This document shows positions 36,001-45,818 of a stretch of DNA of 64,000 nt, piece by piece. How positions within the stretch are numbered: position 1 is the first letter of the stretch; the number at the start of each line of letters is the position of its first letter. A model generated the notes under the pieces. It was not told the origin of the DNA and did not search any database. It saw nothing but the letters and a program-made list of their open reading frames with translations. The stretch spans positions 6,487,411-6,551,410 of the forward strand of contig NZ_CP036348.1 of NCBI RefSeq assembly GCF_007753095.1, read 5' to 3'. Made by a program: the position numbers and the translations under genes. The DNA is from Rosistilla carotiformis. GTDB taxonomy: Bacteria; Planctomycetota; Planctomycetia; Pirellulales; Pirellulaceae.

Positions 36001-36638
36001 AGCCCGCGATCGGGAACGATCGAGACGACTTCCAATCGCGGCAAGCCTTCGCTTTCACTCTCGCGTCGTCCCAGCGGGCTGTCCGCTGGAACCGCCTGTT
36101 CGACGGGAAGTCGCACCGTCACCAGATCGCCGACGTCGACTTGCAACTCCGCCGCAGCCGATGCGTTCAGAACCACTTGGTCTCCCTCGGGGATCACGTC
36201 GGGGCGGACTCCTTCGACATCGAGATCCCAGAACTTTTCGTTGGCCGCGATCACTTGGATCGACCCAGCGCGGCGAACGACGTCGCTGGCAGACCGATCG
36301 GTTTCCACGACCGCTTGCGAAAATAAGATCGCGGGGACCGCGCGATCGACCAACGGTTGGTCGCTGTCGCTGCGGAGCGGATCGACGGCGGCGGCTCGGA
36401 AAAATTGGCCCGGATAGAGGACGTAGTCGATCGAACCGAGGCGTTCGATCGTCAGTTCGCGCAAGCTGCCCCGCATCGAATCGCCGACCAATAGAGCTCC
36501 CGTGACCACCGCGGTGGCAGCGGCAACGCCCAGCGCGACCGCGGCGCTGATTCGCCAATGGTGTCGAAAACTTTTGCCGACAAATCGGCCTGGGGTCAGC
36601 GAAACCGTAGCCGTTGTCGGCGAGGGCATCGAATCCAT
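33087..36638 (-). CDS. Large FtsX/MacB-type ABC transporter permease
   Basis: 1183 residues from the ATG at 36638 (36629 and 36674 are alternatives). The first helix (ISAAVALGVAAATAVVTGAL) is followed by a very large extracytoplasmic part of about 550 residues. A first FtsX block of helices (SLSFFVIVAALMLVALLFRL, then GLSGRLVAGMALREGILVSL) is followed by a second one after about 400 residues (GLGALGLLLGTFGLATVQL, RRGELAVMRATGFSRKRL). This is the LolC/MacB-like two-FtsX layout, used for lipoprotein release, export or mechanotransmission. No ABC ATPase gene lies beside it, so its partner is encoded elsewhere. Its cargo is unknown. Confidence 0.85.
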   Translation of the reverse strand: MDSMPSPTTATVSLTPGRFVGKSFRHHWRISAAVALGVAAATAVVTGALLVGDSMRGSLRELTIERLGSIDYVLYPGQFFRAAAVDPLRSDSDQPLVDRAVPAILFSQAVVETDRSASDVVRRAGSIQVIAANEKFWDLDVEGVRPDVIPEGDQVVLNASAAAELQVDVGDLVTVRLPVEQAVPADSPLGRRESESEGLPRLEVVSIVPDRGLGRFSLQPSQQQPLAAFLPLELVQDSLDREGEANVVFIDAAGTQALQLESAHAQADQIAAAMALQLSDYGLKIEEIRQSFTDAEGNEKEVFDYYSLTSDRLLLPTAIAESVREELPGATEPVMTYLANAIDRIDDEDQTAASVPYSIITAIDSSDAMPLEFGDYDPNDLSLPVPVVINDWTAEQLKAAVGDKIRIFYFEPETSSGKEVERSFDAVVSGIVPITQPQTKYRRGRPPKFDEAPTVYNDPGLTPTVPGVTDQDSIDDWDLPFKLERPRSKDDDLYWDYYRLTPKAFIPLAAGQRLFGSRFGDLTSLKIRKSAVVDVDALQKLVTEVADQDRDQIGFAVMPTRALQLAASKGTTPFDALFVSLSFFVIVAALMLVALLFRLGMEQRASEYGTLMAVGLSGRLVAGMALREGILVSLVGSVLGVVGGIGYAWLVLYALRNWWVGAVTVPFLRFHWSPVSLIVGIVAGTAMAAVTIWWTSRRLRSSKVSSLVGGHIDELRTESGQRRRNWSGPVAIGCFVVAMLTSLSAVWLGGQAQAGAFVGGGMMLLAAIVLGVFHRLTNTKPRHAANRSYSLFRMAMQSARRNPLRSTLSIGLLAVACFLIVSMSAFQLSPSDEGVGGFDLIGQTAMPLYRDLSDPAIRADLMGRDAEAISDAKIFGFRMKPGQDASCNNLYQASQPQVLGVPANFISRFNDPKVMPRFGWVGAGSDNPWERLEAEATGTAEDPIPMVLDQNTAMWALQMYGGVGEVKSFEYVVGKPQYFQVVGLIGGSVLQGSLLIGEANFEDAFPEISGYQYYLMKADGIDADQLAEILENRLSDSGMDVADSRDVLARLLAVQNTYLRTFQGLGALGLLLGTFGLATVQLRSVLERRGELAVMRATGFSRKRLAGMVVLENSALLIAGIGCGLLASFAAVIPYMLIGQAKLGIVEPIVMLGIVFAVGLLAASVAVKQVLRMPLLESLRGAS

Positions 36639-36770
36639 ATCCTTACATCCCGTATGAAAAAGATCGCTTCGCACCCGGTGGGGCGCAAGCGGTCGCGTGG
36701 CGGAGAATTGCTACCGCTGCATTTTAGCAACTAAATCGCAATTGCCGACGCGTGGGATGTTGCCGATAGG

Positions 36771-38174
36771 CTAAGCTTCCGCCGGTGCATCCAGCAACCG
36801 TTGGATCGACGCTCGATATTCATTCGACAACGCTTCGGTTTGCGACGTCGAAAAGTAGTGCGGATCGCATCGCATACAGATCTTCAGCACGCGGCGGTAG
36901 GTGAAGATCGAGATCGTCAGCCGCGTGCCCGATCGCATTGGGGGCACCCCAACGATATCGGTCATCGACAGGTTGCCCGCTTGCAGCAAACCTTTGACGC
37001 GTGGGAACGCGACGCTGAATCGTTTGGTTGGGTCGCCGGTGTTCGATAGGATCGCCGTCGCGAGACATCGCCGCGAACCGAGCCAACGTTTCAACCAGGT
37101 GGGATAGCGTTGCGTATGGGCGATCAAGCTCATGAAGGGCGTCCGTTGCCGGTTCCGTTTCAACATCACCATCTCTTGGCGAATCGAATCGATCAACGCT
37201 TCGGATTCGGTGCACTCGGATTGTTTGCGTCGGATCAGAGCGTAGGTCACCAGATTCGCAGCCGTCGCCATCCGGCTCTCGATCTCGCGCAGATCCATCG
37301 GCATCATGATGCACAGATCGCGGCGGCCACGATCTCCTTGCATCTGGTTCCACTGGCGCAGCGTCACCAACAACCGTTCGATCAACAATTCGTTAGTCGA
37401 TTGGCCGCGTCGCTCGGCCACGTGGCGGAGATCTTTGTAGATCTTTTTGTCGAACTCAAACCCGCACAATCCGGGGAACAACGCTCGAGGATTCGCTTCG
37501 GCCTGCTGTGATCGCGGTTTGGCCAAGGCTTGTACGCCGGTCAAGCAATGCCAGCCGAGCGCCTTCGTTTCGGCGGTGTCCAGTTTGCCATCGGGCAGGC
37601 GATAATTTTCGACATCAAAACTGTTCCGGTTCCGCTGACGCAGCGCTTTGACATCCAGTGGCGGCAGCGGTTCGTCGATCGGTTGGCCGACGTGGGACGC
37701 ATAAAACCACAGCCAGTCGCCGAGGAACTGATATGCGCCGATGCCATCGCAGGTCGCATGATGGAACTGAGTCGTGATGGTGGCTTGGTTTTCGTCGCTG
37801 CGAATCCAGATCCGCAGCCCCACATCCTTCCGCACGTCGATCGCTTCTCCAGCGGGCAGATCGATCGGTTTGGCCAAGTCGCCCCAATCGATCGCGATCT
37901 CCGGCTGCGGCGCGTTGACCCAGCAGTCGCGATTCCCCTTGGCCGGTTGCACGATGGCTTGTAGCAGCGGATGACGCTCCAAGGCGTCGGTCAATGCCGC
38001 TTCGATCGCCGGGTGATCGATCGTTCCAGCAAATTCCATCTGAACCACGAAGGTCATCGGATATTCGGGGCGATCGTCCCAGATCATATAATCTTCGAAC
38101 GGGGTCAGATTCAGCGGCAGGGTTCGCGACGGACGGACTTTGCCCGGCGGCGGCGATTGTTCAACGGTAGCCAT
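36771..38174 (-). CDS. WS/DGAT-like acyltransferase (condensation superfamily)
   Basis: 467 residues from the ATG at 38174, with GGAG 11 bases upstream. The catalytic motif FHHATCDGIGAYQFL is the HHxxxDG of wax-ester synthase/diacylglycerol acyltransferase and of non-ribosomal condensation domains. TPFEDYMIWDDRPEYPMTF opens the fold, and NELLIERLLVTLRQWN and IMMPMDLRE match the C-terminal half of this superfamily. The product could be a wax ester, a triacylglycerol or an acylated natural product; the protein alone does not decide it. It stands alone, upstream of the FtsX-like gene on the same strand with 130 bases between. Confidence 0.8.
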   Translation of the reverse strand: MATVEQSPPPGKVRPSRTLPLNLTPFEDYMIWDDRPEYPMTFVVQMEFAGTIDHPAIEAALTDALERHPLLQAIVQPAKGNRDCWVNAPQPEIAIDWGDLAKPIDLPAGEAIDVRKDVGLRIWIRSDENQATITTQFHHATCDGIGAYQFLGDWLWFYASHVGQPIDEPLPPLDVKALRQRNRNSFDVENYRLPDGKLDTAETKALGWHCLTGVQALAKPRSQQAEANPRALFPGLCGFEFDKKIYKDLRHVAERRGQSTNELLIERLLVTLRQWNQMQGDRGRRDLCIMMPMDLREIESRMATAANLVTYALIRRKQSECTESEALIDSIRQEMVMLKRNRQRTPFMSLIAHTQRYPTWLKRWLGSRRCLATAILSNTGDPTKRFSVAFPRVKGLLQAGNLSMTDIVGVPPMRSGTRLTISIFTYRRVLKICMRCDPHYFSTSQTEALSNEYRASIQRLLDAPAEA

Positions 38175-38329
38175 AAAGATGAAAACTCCTTGCCGGATCG
38201 CAACGCAAGGCCGACAGAGATCCTTGAGGTGAGCGTGGGTGCGCAAGTCAGTCGCCTAACCGAAGTTAACGACTGGCCGCAACCAACCGCTTCGTGCGGC
38301 CGCTGTGGCTTATAATTCTTGCACACAAG

Positions 38330-38362
38330 AACCCCTACCGACGAATAAAATCGGCGAGGGTT
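38330..38362 (-). terminator. Possible terminator hairpin downstream of gcvP
   Basis: An imperfect inverted repeat: AACCCCTACCGA at 38330-38341 and TCGGCGAGGGTT at 38351-38362, with an A/T-rich loop. It lies about 110 bases past the gcvP stop. There is no terminal T run on the minus strand, so termination is uncertain. Confidence 0.25.
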
Positions 38363-38474
38363 GGTCAAGGATAATCAAGAAATTGTCATTCAGAATGACT
38401 TGTCCGCCTCACAATCCAACTTTTTGCTGCGTAACCGCACGGTGCAGCCGATGTGGAGGGGGGGACGGCAACCG

Positions 38475-41420
38475 CTATTGATACTCTTCCATCGGCGGGC
38501 AGGAGCAGATCAAATTGCGGTCGCCGTAGGCGTGATCGATCCGCCCCACGGTTGGCCAGAACTTCGCATCCCGCAGCCACGCCTTGGGCCACGCGGCCTG
38601 TTCGCGGCCGTACGGGTGTGGCCACTGGTCGCCGCCGATCATCTGCAACGTGTGCGGTGCGTTTTTCAGCGGGTTGTTCTCCGCATCGATCTCGCCGCGC
38701 TCGATGGCTGCGATCTCTTCGCGGATCGCAAGCATCGCCTCGCAGAACCGATCCAGTTCCGCCTTCGGTTCGCTTTCGGTCGGTTCGATCATCAACGTTC
38801 CCGGAACGGGAAATGACATCGTCGGGCTATGGAATCCGTAGTCCATCAGACGCTTGGCGATATCGTCGATGCTGATGTGCACCGATTTGTCGAACTCGCG
38901 ACAATCGACGATGAACTCGTGGGCGACGTTTCCGTTTTTGTCGGTGTAGAGGATGTCGAATTTATCGGACAGCCGACGAGCCATGTAGTTGGCGTTCAGC
39001 AGCGCGACTTGCGTCGCTCGCTTGAGTCCCTCGGCTCCCATCAAGGCGATGTAGACGTAGCTGATCGTCAGGATGCTGGGGCTTCCATAAGGAGCCGCCG
39101 AGACCGCACCGATCGCAAATTCACCCGCCGTGTCGGGGCGAGCGACACTGTGGCCGGGCAGGAAGGGCACCAACTGCTCTGCCACGCCGATCGGCCCCAT
39201 TCCCGGACCGCCACCGCCGTGCGGGATGCAGAACGTCTTGTGAAGGTTCAGATGGCAGACATCGGCGCCACACATCGCCGGGCTGGTCAGTCCGACTTGC
39301 GCGTTCATGTTGGCACCGTCCATGTAGACCTGTCCGCCGTGACGGTGGATCACGTCGCAGACTTCGCGGATCGTCGATTCGAAAACGCCGTGCGTCGATG
39401 GGTAGGTGACCATCAGTGCCGACAGCGTCTCGGCATGATCGGCAGCTTTCGCTTTCAGATCGTTCATGTCGATGTTGCCATTGGCGTCGCAAGCGACCGG
39501 CACAACATGCATTCCCGCCATCACCGCCGACGCCGGGTTGGTGCCGTGCGCCGAGGTGGGGATCAGGCAGACGTTCCGCTTGTTCTCGCCGACGGCGTTG
39601 TGTTCGTGGTACGCCCGGATCACCAGCAGCCCGGCGTATTCGCCTTGAGCACCGGCGTTCGGTTGCAGACTGACCGCCGAGAATCCGGTCACTTCGCACA
39701 ACCAGCTTTCCAGTTCGCGGAACATCTGCGTGTAGCCGCGCCACTGCGTGTCGGGAGCAAACGGATGCAGTTGCCCAAATTCGGCCCAGGTCACCGGCAG
39801 CATCTCGCTTGTCGCGTTCAACTTCATCGTGCACGAACCCAGCGGGATCATGCTGTGTGCCAACGAGAGATCGCGTTGCATCAGCTTAAAGATGTACCGC
39901 AGCATTTGCGTTTCGCTGTGGTGTTCGTTGAAGATCGGGTGCGTCATGTATTCGCTGGTCCGCGCCAGTGCACCATGCGACAGCATGCCGTCGGCTTCCG
40001 CTTCGGCCAGCAGGTCGTCGATATCGAACCCGGTGTAGTGGCCAAAGTTGAAAGCGGCCAACAGATCGGCGACCAACGCCGCGTCGGCGGTTTCGTCCAA
40101 CGTCACGCCCAACGTGCCGTCGGCGTATTCGCGAAGATTGATCTGACGCTCCAACGCCGCATCGACAACCTGACGCGTCGCGCTCGCACGCCCTTTGCCC
40201 AACCGGATCCGGATCGTATCGAAGAAGGGTGTGTCGCTGGTTCGCGAGTGCCCCAGTCGCTCGAGTCCCTTCAACAACGCACACGTGAAGGCATGCGTCC
40301 GGTCGGCGATCTGTTTTAAGCCGCGCGGCCCGTGATAGACTCCGTAAAACGAACTGATGATCGCCAGCAAGGCTTGCGCCGTGCAGATGTTACTGGTCGC
40401 TTTGTCGCGGCGGATGTGTTGTTCTCGCGTTTGGATCGCCATCCGCAACGCGCGGTTGCCTTGGCGATCCTTCGAGACGCCGATGATCCGCCCGGGAAGC
40501 TTGCGGACATGGGCTTCGTGAGTCGAAATGAAGGCGGCGTGCGGTCCGCCCAAGCCCATCGGAACGCCAAATCGCTGGGCGCTGCCGACACAGATATCCG
40601 CTCCCCATTCACCAGGCGGCGTCAGCACAGTCAAGGCCAACAGGTCGGCAGAAGCGACGACCAAGCACCCCTTTTCGGCCGCCCGCGCAGTCAACGCGGC
40701 ATAGTCTTCGATTCGGCCGTCGGTGGTTGGATATTGAACCAACAACCCGCCGAGTCCTCCTTGGCCGTGGTTGAAGTCGATCTCTTCGATCGGGCCGACC
40801 TTCAGGTCGATCCCCAATCCGTCGGCACGCGTCTGCAGCAGTTCCAGCGTCTGCGGATGGCAATCGTCCGACGCCCAGAATCCTCGCTTCTTATCGCGAG
40901 CGATCGCCACGCACATGCACATCGCTTCGGCCGCCGCGGTCGCTTCGTCCAACAAGCTTGCTCCCGCCAAAGGCAAGCCGGTTAAGTCGGCGATCATCGT
41001 TTGAAAGTTCAGCAGCGCTTCGAGCCGTCCCTGAGCGATCTCCGCTTGGTAGGGCGTGTACTGCGTGTACCAACCCGGATTCTCGAGCACGTTCCGTAAG
41101 ATCACCGGCGGCGTAACGGTCCCCGTGTAACCCATACCGATACACGAACGGTAGACCTTGTTCTTTTCGGCGATCACCCGCAACGCACCCAAGAACTCGT
41201 GCTCGCCGCGAGCCGACGGAATGTCCAGTGGTAGGGTCAACCGAATGTCCTCGGGAACCAACGCGTCGGAGAAATGATCCAGCGAATCGAAGCCCAGCAG
41301 TTCCAGCATCTGTTGGATGTGAGTGTCCGACGGGCCGATGTGGCGTCGCACAAATCCGTCGGCGAAGTCCAAGAGGTTGCCGGTGGAATCATTTACGGGT
41401 GACTTAACAGTGGTTTGCAT
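38475..41420 (-). CDS. gcvP: Glycine dehydrogenase (decarboxylating), P-protein
   Basis: About 981 residues, the single-chain form of the PLP enzyme that decarboxylates glycine in the glycine cleavage system (E. coli GcvP has 957). The N-terminal half has [37 protein letters not shown] and [20 protein letters not shown]; the C-terminal half has the PLP lysine in [21 protein letters not shown] and [18 protein letters not shown]. All are strong family signatures. AGGAA ahead of the ATG pair favours the second ATG (41420). The gcvT and gcvH genes are not adjacent. The gene is divergent from the DUF5682 gene. I looked for a glycine riboswitch in the leader and saw none. Confidence 0.97.
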   Translation of the reverse strand: MQTTVKSPVNDSTGNLLDFADGFVRRHIGPSDTHIQQMLELLGFDSLDHFSDALVPEDIRLTLPLDIPSARGEHEFLGALRVIAEKNKVYRSCIGMGYTGTVTPPVILRNVLENPGWYTQYTPYQAEIAQGRLEALLNFQTMIADLTGLPLAGASLLDEATAAAEAMCMCVAIARDKKRGFWASDDCHPQTLELLQTRADGLGIDLKVGPIEEIDFNHGQGGLGGLLVQYPTTDGRIEDYAALTARAAEKGCLVVASADLLALTVLTPPGEWGADICVGSAQRFGVPMGLGGPHAAFISTHEAHVRKLPGRIIGVSKDRQGNRALRMAIQTREQHIRRDKATSNICTAQALLAIISSFYGVYHGPRGLKQIADRTHAFTCALLKGLERLGHSRTSDTPFFDTIRIRLGKGRASATRQVVDAALERQINLREYADGTLGVTLDETADAALVADLLAAFNFGHYTGFDIDDLLAEAEADGMLSHGALARTSEYMTHPIFNEHHSETQMLRYIFKLMQRDLSLAHSMIPLGSCTMKLNATSEMLPVTWAEFGQLHPFAPDTQWRGYTQMFRELESWLCEVTGFSAVSLQPNAGAQGEYAGLLVIRAYHEHNAVGENKRNVCLIPTSAHGTNPASAVMAGMHVVPVACDANGNIDMNDLKAKAADHAETLSALMVTYPSTHGVFESTIREVCDVIHRHGGQVYMDGANMNAQVGLTSPAMCGADVCHLNLHKTFCIPHGGGGPGMGPIGVAEQLVPFLPGHSVARPDTAGEFAIGAVSAAPYGSPSILTISYVYIALMGAEGLKRATQVALLNANYMARRLSDKFDILYTDKNGNVAHEFIVDCREFDKSVHISIDDIAKRLMDYGFHSPTMSFPVPGTLMIEPTESEPKAELDRFCEAMLAIREEIAAIERGEIDAENNPLKNAPHTLQMIGGDQWPHPYGREQAAWPKAWLRDAKFWPTVGRIDHAYGDRNLICSCPPMEEYQ

Positions 41421-41645
41421 CATGTTTCCTGGCGGACGGAGGGGCCGGTGCGTTGGGTGTATCGCGAACTCGATGGGCGAGGCATTTTAACATCGCTCAA
41501 TTTAATTGACTATGACGGCAGCCCGGCCGCATCGGTCGCGACGACGATCGGGGGAACGGAATGTGCCAATGTTGGCCGCCCGTGGTATAACAATCGCGGC
41601 GATCAGGACCGCGTTTTCATCCCCCTTTCGAAGGCACCAGACAAA

Positions 41646-44033
41646 ATGTCTGCGATCGATACGGCTTCCCTTTGCCACGTTTTTGGCGTGCGGCATCTGT
41701 CGCCGATGGGGGCGTGGCAGCTGCGGCAATTCCTCGATCAAGTGCAGCCGCAGGTCGTGCTGATCGAAGGCCCCTGCGACGCGGAGGGTCTGTTGGACGA
41801 CGTCGTTCGCAAGGGAACGGTTCCGCCGATTGGGATCCTCGCTTTCTCCAATTCGGTCCCCGTGCGAACGTTTGTCTACCCGCTGGCCCGCTACAGCCCC
41901 GAGTACCAAGCGATCCTGTGGGCCAAGGAAAATAAAGCCGATTGCGAGTTCATCGACTTGCGCAGCGATATCTTCCTCGGGTTGCAAGATCGCGAACATC
42001 GACGGATCGCCGAAGCGATCATCGCTTCGAAAAAAGATGCTCAGCCCGATGCCGTCTCGCCAGAGCCAGCGGCATCCGACGCGAGCGACGATCCGGCGGT
42101 CGGCGAACCGGCGATCGAACCGATCGTTTCGCGTGGCTCGTTGTATCAACAGCTGGCAGCCCTCGCGGGCGAAGAGCATTACGAGAGTTATTGGGAGCGG
42201 AACTTCGAGCACAACACCTGTCTCGATTCGTATCGCAAGACATCGATGGAGTTCGGTCGCAATCTGCGTGAGATCGAATCGGACACCGCGGCCGATGCGG
42301 CAGAGAATCTGGTTCGCGAAGCGTTCATGCGGCGGCAGATCCAAGCCGCGATCGATCGTGGCGTCGCGCCCGACAAGATTGTTGCGATCGTCGGTGCCTA
42401 TCACGCACCGGTGCTGTCGGCAGAGTTTCCGCCGATGAGCGATCAGGAATTGGAACAGCTGCCGCGACTGGAGAGCAACCTAACGCTGATGCCCTATTCG
42501 TACTTCCGACTGTCGAGCCAATCGGGCTACGGCGCGGGGAACGAAGCTCCCGCGTATTTTGAGTTGTTGTGGGAGGCGTTGTCGGCGCGCGAGTTGTCCC
42601 ATCTGCCCGCTCGCTATCTTTCGATGGTCGTCCGGCACCAGCGCGATGCCGGAACGCACCGCTCCACGGCCGAGGTGATCGAAGCGGTTCGGTTGGCCAA
42701 TTCGCTGTCGGCTTTAAAAGCGGGGATGGCACCGACGCTCAACGATCTCCGCGACGCAGCGGTCACGCTGATCGGACACGGCCAGCGGTCGAGCGTCGCC
42801 GAATCGCTGGCTCAAGTCGACGTCGGGACGGCGATCGGCAGCCTGCCCGACGGCGTCTCGCAGACATCGATTCAAGCCGACTTCACTCAGCAGTTGACCG
42901 CACTGAAGTTAGTCAAATACCGGACGGCGGTTCGGCAGTTGTTGTCGATCGATCTGCGAGAGAACCGTCGAGCGAAGACCGCCGCGGCCGCTTTCTTGGA
43001 CCTGCATCGATCCAGCTTCCTGCATCGGCTGCATCTGCTGGAGATCAACTTTGCGTCCCCCGTCGCCTCGCGACAGCAGGCGTCGACGTGGAGCGAGAAG
43101 TGGGAGTTGCAGTGGACGCCCGAATCGGAGATCACGTTAGTCGAATCGGTGCTGTTGGGGGAGACGATCGAACTGGCCGCCGGTTTCAAATTCAAGACGC
43201 TGTTGGACGAAGCGACAACGGTCGCGCAAGCCGCTTCGGCGGTGGCGATCGCGTGTCGTTGTGGCATGATGGAGGCGATGGACCAGGCTCGCGGGCGGTT
43301 GCAGGCGTTGGCGGCCGAATCGAGCGACTTCACCGCCGTCGCCGGCGCGGCGGCTGAATTGGCCAGCCTGGTAAAGTATGGCGATGTCCGCCAGTTCGAC
43401 GCGGCGCCGCTGCGTCCGTTGATCGAAACGTTGTTTGCGCAAGGAGCGTTGGTGCTGATGTCGGTCGCCAATTGCGATAACGACGCCGCCCGTGATCTGA
43501 TTGCGTCGATCGACGCCCTCAATCGCGTCGCGCTCGAATTTCACGATCTGGTCGACGAACCGCTGTGGATCGCTGAGTTGCATGGTTTAAGCGATAGCGA
43601 TGATCGCAATCCGTTGCTCAGCGGGTACGCATGTGCAATGCTGTTGGAGCGCGATCAGATCGACAACGCGCGGTTGGCTCGCGAGGTCTCGCGGCGACTG
43701 TCCCCCGGTGCGCCGGCCGATCTCGGCGCCGGTTGGTTCGAAGGGCTCTCGCGGCGGAATCGATACGCGCTGCTGGCTCGGCAACCGCTGTGGCAGCAAT
43801 TGGCCGATTATGTGGAGTCGTTGGACGACGAACAGTTCCGCCGGGCGTTGGTTTTCCTGCGGCGTGCGTTTGGCGAATTCAGCCCGCAAGAAAAACAATC
43901 GATCGCCGAAAACCTGGGCCAGCACTGGGGCGTCGATCAGGATCTGGCGAGCGAAGTGTTGAACCAACCGCTCTCGGAATCGGAGTCCGAAGCGCTCGAT
44001 GAACTAAACGATTTTGACTTTGGCGAGTTTTAA
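41646..44033 (+). CDS. DUF5682-family protein
   Basis: 795 residues from the ATG at 41646; the frame is open further upstream, but that part has no family character. CHVFGVRHLSPMGAWQLRQF followed by QPQVVLIEGPCDAEGLLDDV is the opening block of DUF5682, and AGEEHYESYWERNFEHN is the second recognisable block; IVAIVGAYHAP resembles the TraB/ChaN-like core. The C-terminal half is all-helical (repeat-like pairs of helices) and ends in an acidic tail. Family members usually lie beside MoxR-type AAA ATPase and VWA-domain genes. None is here. Function unknown; no signal peptide or membrane helix. Confidence 0.75.
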   Translation: MSAIDTASLCHVFGVRHLSPMGAWQLRQFLDQVQPQVVLIEGPCDAEGLLDDVVRKGTVPPIGILAFSNSVPVRTFVYPLARYSPEYQAILWAKENKADCEFIDLRSDIFLGLQDREHRRIAEAIIASKKDAQPDAVSPEPAASDASDDPAVGEPAIEPIVSRGSLYQQLAALAGEEHYESYWERNFEHNTCLDSYRKTSMEFGRNLREIESDTAADAAENLVREAFMRRQIQAAIDRGVAPDKIVAIVGAYHAPVLSAEFPPMSDQELEQLPRLESNLTLMPYSYFRLSSQSGYGAGNEAPAYFELLWEALSARELSHLPARYLSMVVRHQRDAGTHRSTAEVIEAVRLANSLSALKAGMAPTLNDLRDAAVTLIGHGQRSSVAESLAQVDVGTAIGSLPDGVSQTSIQADFTQQLTALKLVKYRTAVRQLLSIDLRENRRAKTAAAAFLDLHRSSFLHRLHLLEINFASPVASRQQASTWSEKWELQWTPESEITLVESVLLGETIELAAGFKFKTLLDEATTVAQAASAVAIACRCGMMEAMDQARGRLQALAAESSDFTAVAGAAAELASLVKYGDVRQFDAAPLRPLIETLFAQGALVLMSVANCDNDAARDLIASIDALNRVALEFHDLVDEPLWIAELHGLSDSDDRNPLLSGYACAMLLERDQIDNARLAREVSRRLSPGAPADLGAGWFEGLSRRNRYALLARQPLWQQLADYVESLDDEQFRRALVFLRRAFGEFSPQEKQSIAENLGQHWGVDQDLASEVLNQPLSESESEALDELNDFDFGEF

Positions 44034-44048
44034 ATATCTCGAAAGATG

Positions 44049-44073
44049 TTCGGCTTCGCTGCGGCGAAACGAA
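44049..44073 (+). terminator. Possible hairpin after the DUF5682 gene
   Basis: TTCG, GC, TTCGC, a TGCG loop, GCGAA, A, CGAA forms a two-part stem starting 16 bases after the stop. There is no T run, so it is a weak terminator candidate. Confidence 0.3.
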
Positions 44074-44170
44074 TCGATCCCATCGATTGTGGAATGGGCG
44101 AGTCTTCATATCGCGAGCAGACAATCAAATCTAGCTTCATTTAATAAACAGAAACCTTTAGGCGATACCG

Positions 44171-45169
44171 ATGAAAGCAGCATTTATTAAGACGACGGGC
44201 GACGCAGACGTTATCCAATACGGCGACCTTCCCGATCCGCAGCCCGGCCAAGGCCAGGTTTTGGTGCGCACCGAAGCGGTGTCGGTTAACCCGATCGATA
44301 CCTATGTCCGCAGCGGAATGATCGCGATGGATCTGCCCGATCCTTTCATTATCGGATGCGACATCGCCGGCACGATCGCGGCGGTTGGCGAAGGTGTCAC
44401 TGGATTCCGGATCGGCGATCGCGTTTGGGGCAGCAGCCAAGGTTTGCTGGGCCGACAGGGGACGTTTGCCGAGCTGTGCGCGATCGATCAGGATTGGTTG
44501 TACGAGCTGCCCGACGGCGTCGCGGCCGAAGATGCCGCGGCCTGTGCGTTGGTCGGGATCACTGCCCACTTGGGTTTGTTTGGCCGCGCGCGACTGTTAG
44601 CCGATGAGACGATCTTTGTTCGCGGCGGGACCGGCGGCGTTGGATCGATGGTCGTGCAGATGGCCAAAGCGGCTGGTGCGAATGTGATCACGACCGGCGG
44701 CAGCGATGAGAAGGTCGAGCGTTGCCGCGAGCTAGGGGCCGACTTTGCCATCAACTACAAGACCGAAAATTTGCAAGAGCGTTTGGCCGAACTGGCTCCC
44801 GATGGCGTCGACGTCTTCTGGGAAACGATCCGTGAACCCGATTTCGACTTCGCCGTCGAAGCCCTTGCGCCGCGAGGCCGGATGGTTTTGATGGCCGGTC
44901 GCGACGCGCGGCCCGAGTTTCCCGTGGGGCCTTTTTACGTCAAAGAGTGCACGGTGCATGGATTTGTAATGTTCAAGGCGACAGCGGACGAGATGAAGCT
45001 GGCGGCCGAGGACATCAACCAATGGCTCGCCTCGGGGCAATTGAAGAGCCAGATCTCGCAGCGCCTGCCGCTGTCGCAAGCCGCCCAATCGCATCGCCTT
45101 CAAGAAGCGGGAACGCTCGCCGGCGACGGCTCGCTGGCCGGCAAGGTTGTGTTGACCGTGGGCGATTGA
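44171..45169 (+). CDS. NADPH:quinone reductase-like MDR oxidoreductase
   Basis: 332 residues of the zinc-free medium-chain reductase family. VLVRTEAVSVNPIDTYVRSG and PFIIGCDIAGTIAAVGEGV are the GroES-like N-terminal blocks; FVRGGTGGVGSMVVQMAKAA is the nucleotide-binding loop (GGxGGVG). The structural and catalytic zinc ligands of alcohol dehydrogenases are missing, as expected for quinone or enone reductases. The substrate is undetermined. It stands alone between the DUF5682 gene and a convergent thioredoxin-like gene, 37 bases apart. Confidence 0.92.
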   Translation: MKAAFIKTTGDADVIQYGDLPDPQPGQGQVLVRTEAVSVNPIDTYVRSGMIAMDLPDPFIIGCDIAGTIAAVGEGVTGFRIGDRVWGSSQGLLGRQGTFAELCAIDQDWLYELPDGVAAEDAAACALVGITAHLGLFGRARLLADETIFVRGGTGGVGSMVVQMAKAAGANVITTGGSDEKVERCRELGADFAINYKTENLQERLAELAPDGVDVFWETIREPDFDFAVEALAPRGRMVLMAGRDARPEFPVGPFYVKECTVHGFVMFKATADEMKLAAEDINQWLASGQLKSQISQRLPLSQAAQSHRLQEAGTLAGDGSLAGKVVLTVGD

Positions 45170-45206
45170 TGCGCGCGCCTTCGGCTAAAGCCTCGACTCC
45201 AGCGCG

Positions 45207-45818
45207 TTAGCGTTTGCGGCGGACGCGTTGGAAGCGGATACGGCAGCCGATCGGAACGGTCTCCGCGACGGCGGGCTTGCCTCCGGTCAACGCGGCGTCG
45301 ATCGCTTGGCGAACGTAGGGATGTTCGATCTGTTTGCCATCGGGGCTGTCGTCCATCGCGCCCATGTAGACGACGCGTCGCTCTTTATCGAGCACATAAA
45401 ACTCGGGCGTCGTGATCGCGCCATACGCCTTGGCTGTCTGCTGAGTCGGGTCGGAGAGATACGGGAAATTGAACTTCGCCATCGCCGCACGCGCTTTCAT
45501 CGCTGGCAGTTCGTCTTCGGGAACCTTGTTGGAATTGATCGCCACCACGGCGACGCCATGATCTTTGTAGTCCTTCGTCAGTGCGATCAATCGCTGTTCG
45601 ACGTCGGTCGCGTAGGGACAGGAATTGCAAGTGAAGGCGATGACCACCACCTCGGCCTGTTTCCAATCGTCCAGGCCATGCTTGTAGTCATCGATTCCCG
45701 GCAGATCGTTCCACGTCGGCGCCGCGTCGCCGATGCTCAGCACCTGATTAAACTCACCTGCCCCGGCTGAGCCCAGAACCATCACGACCAAAGCACTGGA
45801 CAATACGAAGCGAAGCAT
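45207..45818 (-). CDS. Secreted thioredoxin-fold (AhpC/TSA-like) protein
   Basis: 203 residues from the ATG at 45818, which gives the signal peptide MLRFVLSSALVVMVLGSAG (cleaved near AGA). The mature part has the thioredoxin fold: a redox motif in FTCNSCPYATDVEQRL (C-x-x-C), YPDP-like SDPTQQTAKAYGAITTPEFY with the cis-Pro, and VLDKERRVVYMG. The 'CxxCPYA' pattern is common in AhpC/TSA-type proteins of planctomycetes. A periplasmic role in thiol or peroxide handling is likely; the precise partner is unknown. The final 20 residues are strongly basic (RIRFQRVRRKR). Confidence 0.88.
   Translation of the reverse strand: MLRFVLSSALVVMVLGSAGAGEFNQVLSIGDAAPTWNDLPGIDDYKHGLDDWKQAEVVVIAFTCNSCPYATDVEQRLIALTKDYKDHGVAVVAINSNKVPEDELPAMKARAAMAKFNFPYLSDPTQQTAKAYGAITTPEFYVLDKERRVVYMGAMDDSPDGKQIEHPYVRQAIDAALTGGKPAVAETVPIGCRIRFQRVRRKR

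Noticed and set aside
38829-40319. 496-residue ORF on the plus strand
   Set aside because: It is fully antisense to gcvP, whose protein is unmistakable. The antisense product has no family character and the frame is open because of GC-rich codon use.
41421-41645. Glycine riboswitch in the gcvP leader
   Set aside because: I looked for the conserved paired elements in the region upstream of gcvP and did not see them.
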